From Leptospiraceae bacterium (GTDB lineage Bacteria > Spirochaetota > Leptospiria > Leptospirales > Leptospiraceae): a stretch of 64,000 nucleotides of DNA. The stretch covers positions 1-64,000 of the forward strand of contig JACKPB010000015.1 in NCBI GenBank assembly GCA_024233875.1, written 5' to 3'. The position numbers and the translations under genes were made by a program. Numbering within the stretch: position 1 is the stretch's first letter; every line of letters starts with the position of its first letter. A model generated the notes under the pieces. That model was not told the origin of the DNA. It made no database searches and worked only from the letters and a program-made list of their open reading frames with translations. Shown here piece after piece: positions 62,248 through 64,000 of the stretch.

Positions 62248-62888
62248 CTATCTCCCCGCCACCATTTTTCTTTAGACTGAATATGGAAAACTTAGTTTTC
62301 CCTGTCCAGAACTTTCCATCCTGGCCTAGGGCAACTCAAAACTCTTGAGATGCGGTATCTTTGGATTTCCTCAAAGACCGGGGCTCTTGAAAATCAAGCC
62401 ATTGGAGAGGATAAGATGGTTAGAAATCTTTCGACTTCCATCTCCTTCATCGATTCCGTCCGGATTTACGCTATTGAAGGTTAGCTTTGGGGGGCGAATG
62501 TGAAGAAAGAAACAAATGGGTGGGATTTTGGTTTATAGATTTTTCCTGGATTGCAGTACTGAATATTTTTGTAGAATGTTTTCCTCTTACTCCTATCATT
62601 AAAGCCTAACGTCAATTTGGAATAGTACATTCACGAGAGGTCTTGGAGAAATTCATAAGACAAATTTGGAGATTTTTTATTTTTTCTACTTTCAATTTGA
62701 ACTTATTTAAGAAAAATAACCCATTAATTAACTTCATCCTCTGCAAAATCCCACCCCGGGAAGTTAAGAGTTTTGGGTTAGCAGGGTGATCTTGGGCAGG
62801 ATTGTGTATCCTACCTGTGAAAAGTAAATTTTTTAAAAATACATGATTTGTAATTTAACAAATCATATAAAAATATTAATGAATTAAT
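62248..62888. other. Intergenic region between divergent genes
   Basis: No gene or strong hairpin is visible in these 640 bp. It must hold promoters for the metallopeptidase-like gene (minus) near its left end. The right end passes into repeat A copy 9. Confidence 0.4.
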
Positions 62889-63055
62889 GACTCACCTTAC
62901 ACACTTAGTGCGAAAGATGAGGATAATGAAAGGGAGCCTTTCGGCAAATTGGAGATAGATCGTCCCCAAACCCTTATTTTGATTTATCCATTAGTAAAGT
63001 ATGATTTTGTATGAATAAAATGTTTAGAAGATTAGAAAATTGCGTAAGGTGAATT
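62889..63055 (+). repeat. Interspersed repeat family A, copy 9
   Basis: The copy runs from GACTCACCTTACACACTTAG to TTGCGTAAGGTGAATTG. It contains GATAATGAAAGGGAGCCTTT, ATCGTCCCCAAACCC and TTATCCATTAGTAAAGTATG. Its right end stops 10 bp before the SCO-type gene. The terminal AAGGTGA (63046-63052) is the only Shine-Dalgarno-like sequence before that ATG. Confidence 0.8.
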
Positions 63056-63064
63056 GATGTTAAA

Positions 63065-63721
63065 ATGAGTGAATTCTATAGTAAAATTAGGAAAGTTTTA
63101 AACTTACAAACCATTCAAAAACTTATTATTTTCCTTTTCTTCCTGGGAATTCTGGTCTGGGGAAATCTAGTTTTATTACCTAATTTGTTTTCAGGAAAGT
63201 TTACATCCGGGTATCACGGAAGTTTGATCAATCGGGAAGCTGTTCAGTTTTCTCTTTACGATGATCTTCATTCAAAAATAGAACTATTGGATTTCAAAGG
63301 AAATTATATATTTTTATTCTTTGGCTATCCGGGGTGTGCGGGTATTTGTCCACCGGCTCTTTCAAAACTTCAGGATGTGAAGAGACTAGTCCATCGAAAT
63401 GATGTTAAAATTGTATTTATCAATCTAGATGTCAATAGTGAACGGAACCATAGAAAAATCGAAAACGAGTCTTCTGATTTTTTGTATCTTCATTCAGAGG
63501 ATAGCAAAACAATTCAAAACTTATTAAAAGCCTATTTTGGTTATGCAGACTTTAGTTACCTTTATAATGGAAATCAGGAATATCCTATCATTCAACATTC
63601 CGGATTTTTCTATTTAATAAACCCGAAAGGCAATTTGCAATTGCTGTATACCGATAGGAAGACTGGTGCAAAAGAAATTGTGGACGATCTACAAAAAATA
63701 ATTTTAGAGGAAAATGGATGA
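63065..63721 (+). CDS. SCO1/SenC/PrrC-family copper protein
   Basis: The 218-residue protein has an N-terminal membrane anchor (LIIFLFFLGILVWGNLVLLP) and a thioredoxin fold with FFGYPGCAGICPPALSKL. Cys91 and Cys95 form the CxxxC copper site, and His178 in IIQHSGFFYLINP is the third ligand. SCO proteins deliver copper to, or reduce, the CuA site of cytochrome oxidase in the periplasm. The start codon lies 10 bp after repeat A copy 9. The next gene overlaps by 4 bp (ATGA). Confidence 0.92.
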   Translation: MSEFYSKIRKVLNLQTIQKLIIFLFFLGILVWGNLVLLPNLFSGKFTSGYHGSLINREAVQFSLYDDLHSKIELLDFKGNYIFLFFGYPGCAGICPPALSKLQDVKRLVHRNDVKIVFINLDVNSERNHRKIENESSDFLYLHSEDSKTIQNLLKAYFGYADFSYLYNGNQEYPIIQHSGFFYLINPKGNLQLLYTDRKTGAKEIVDDLQKIILEENG

Positions 63722-64000
63722 GTCGAATGAATCTATTTCAAAAAGTGAATGAGAGTGATAAAGGAAGAATTGATAAATTTTTTCTATACACTCTGATTCT
63801 TCATCTCCCCTTTGCTTACTTTATTTTTCCCTTCGGATATGGTACTTATTTGCAGGGATTTATAGGAGGGACTTTTGCTATCCTAATCGCCATTCTGTCC
63901 TTTTACTTTCTAGCCGGAACGAAGTACCTCAGAATCATCAATGGCGTCTTACTTATGTATTTCTCCGCCCTTTTCATTCAGCTGCAATACGGACGTATTG
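63718..64000 (+). CDS. Membrane sensor or chemotaxis protein, N-terminal part (partial)
   Basis: ATG 63718 overlaps the SCO stop (ATGA) and the frame is open to the right edge, 94 residues. It has several helices (FFLYTLILHLPFAYFIFPFG, FIGGTFAILIAILSFYFLAG, IINGVLLMYFSALFIQLQYG). The last phrase resembles the membrane region of some methyl-accepting chemotaxis and GGDEF/kinase sensors, in which an acid-His-rich loop follows. The output domain is beyond the window, so the class stays open. Confidence 0.6.
   Translation, partial: MSRMNLFQKVNESDKGRIDKFFLYTLILHLPFAYFIFPFGYGTYLQGFIGGTFAILIAILSFYFLAGTKYLRIINGVLLMYFSALFIQLQYGRI

Overview
The window most likely comes from a Leptospira species or a close relative in the Leptospiraceae. 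It is AT-rich. It carries a LipL21 homologue, several DUF1566/Lcl and DUF1554 lipoproteins with spirochaete-style lipoboxes, 7TMR-DISM histidine kinases, and a Bat-type operon with moxR. I saw no rRNA or tRNA gene, no CRISPR array and no phage structural gene. The sequence is an accessory-rich chromosomal stretch, with compact housekeeping islands separated by long intergenic regions full of small repeats and decayed insertion sequences.

Layout. 1-3.4 kb: the end of an adenylate cyclase, then a large Ig-repeat lipoprotein whose C-terminus closely resembles the eight-cysteine D8C domain of animal uromodulin/GP2. 3.4-10.3 kb (minus strand): a membrane APH-kinase/nSTAND-NTPase/Lcl fusion followed by a secreted ankyrin protein with a near-identical 99-bp repeat array, now split by a damaged patch at 5310-5435. 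10.7-13.3 kb: an acyl-CoA synthetase and kptA. 13.3-15.1 kb: repeats only. 15.1-17.7 kb: a 7TMR histidine kinase and a convergent LuxR-type regulator. 18-26 kb: a family of Lcl/DUF1554 lipoproteins. 26-31 kb: transposase remnants, a PAS histidine kinase and a protein with beta-carbonic-anhydrase-like motifs. 31.9-35.9 kb: two overlapping 7TMR kinases, the first lacking the usual phospho-accepting histidine. 36-42.5 kb: a mostly housekeeping island (DUF2288, lipL21, rsmD, a DsbA-like protein, mdh, a chemotaxis receptor). 42.5-47.6 kb: an intact IS3-family element, several broken genes and a seven-repeat lipoprotein between direct repeats. 47.6-54.8 kb: a CocE-like hydrolase, a CopZ-like protein, an HDOD signalling protein, an ABC ATPase and a membrane phospho/sulfotransferase-like enzyme. 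54.9-60.6 kb: the Bat operon (moxR, a DUF58 gene, a small membrane gene, batA, a batB/batC fusion). 61-64 kb: a degenerate metallopeptidase-like protein, an SCO-type copper protein and the start of a membrane sensor.

Interspersed repeats are the main structural theme. Family A is about 160-190 bp with TAACTCAC.TTACGCA-type inverted ends (nine copies). Family B is about 96 bp and inserts at TATA (three clear copies and two relics). Family C is about 145 bp with two hairpins (two full copies and two fragments). Family D is about 132 bp (two direct copies). One family B copy lies inside a family A copy with a clean TATA duplication, which shows that B moved. Several gene starts abut these elements.

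The gene set points to heavy investment in envelope sensing. It includes four histidine kinases, a response regulator, a chemotaxis receptor, cyclase and cyclic-nucleotide relics, and many surface lipoproteins built from Ig-like, lectin-like and propeller-like modules. All functions come from reading motifs by eye; no database search was run.
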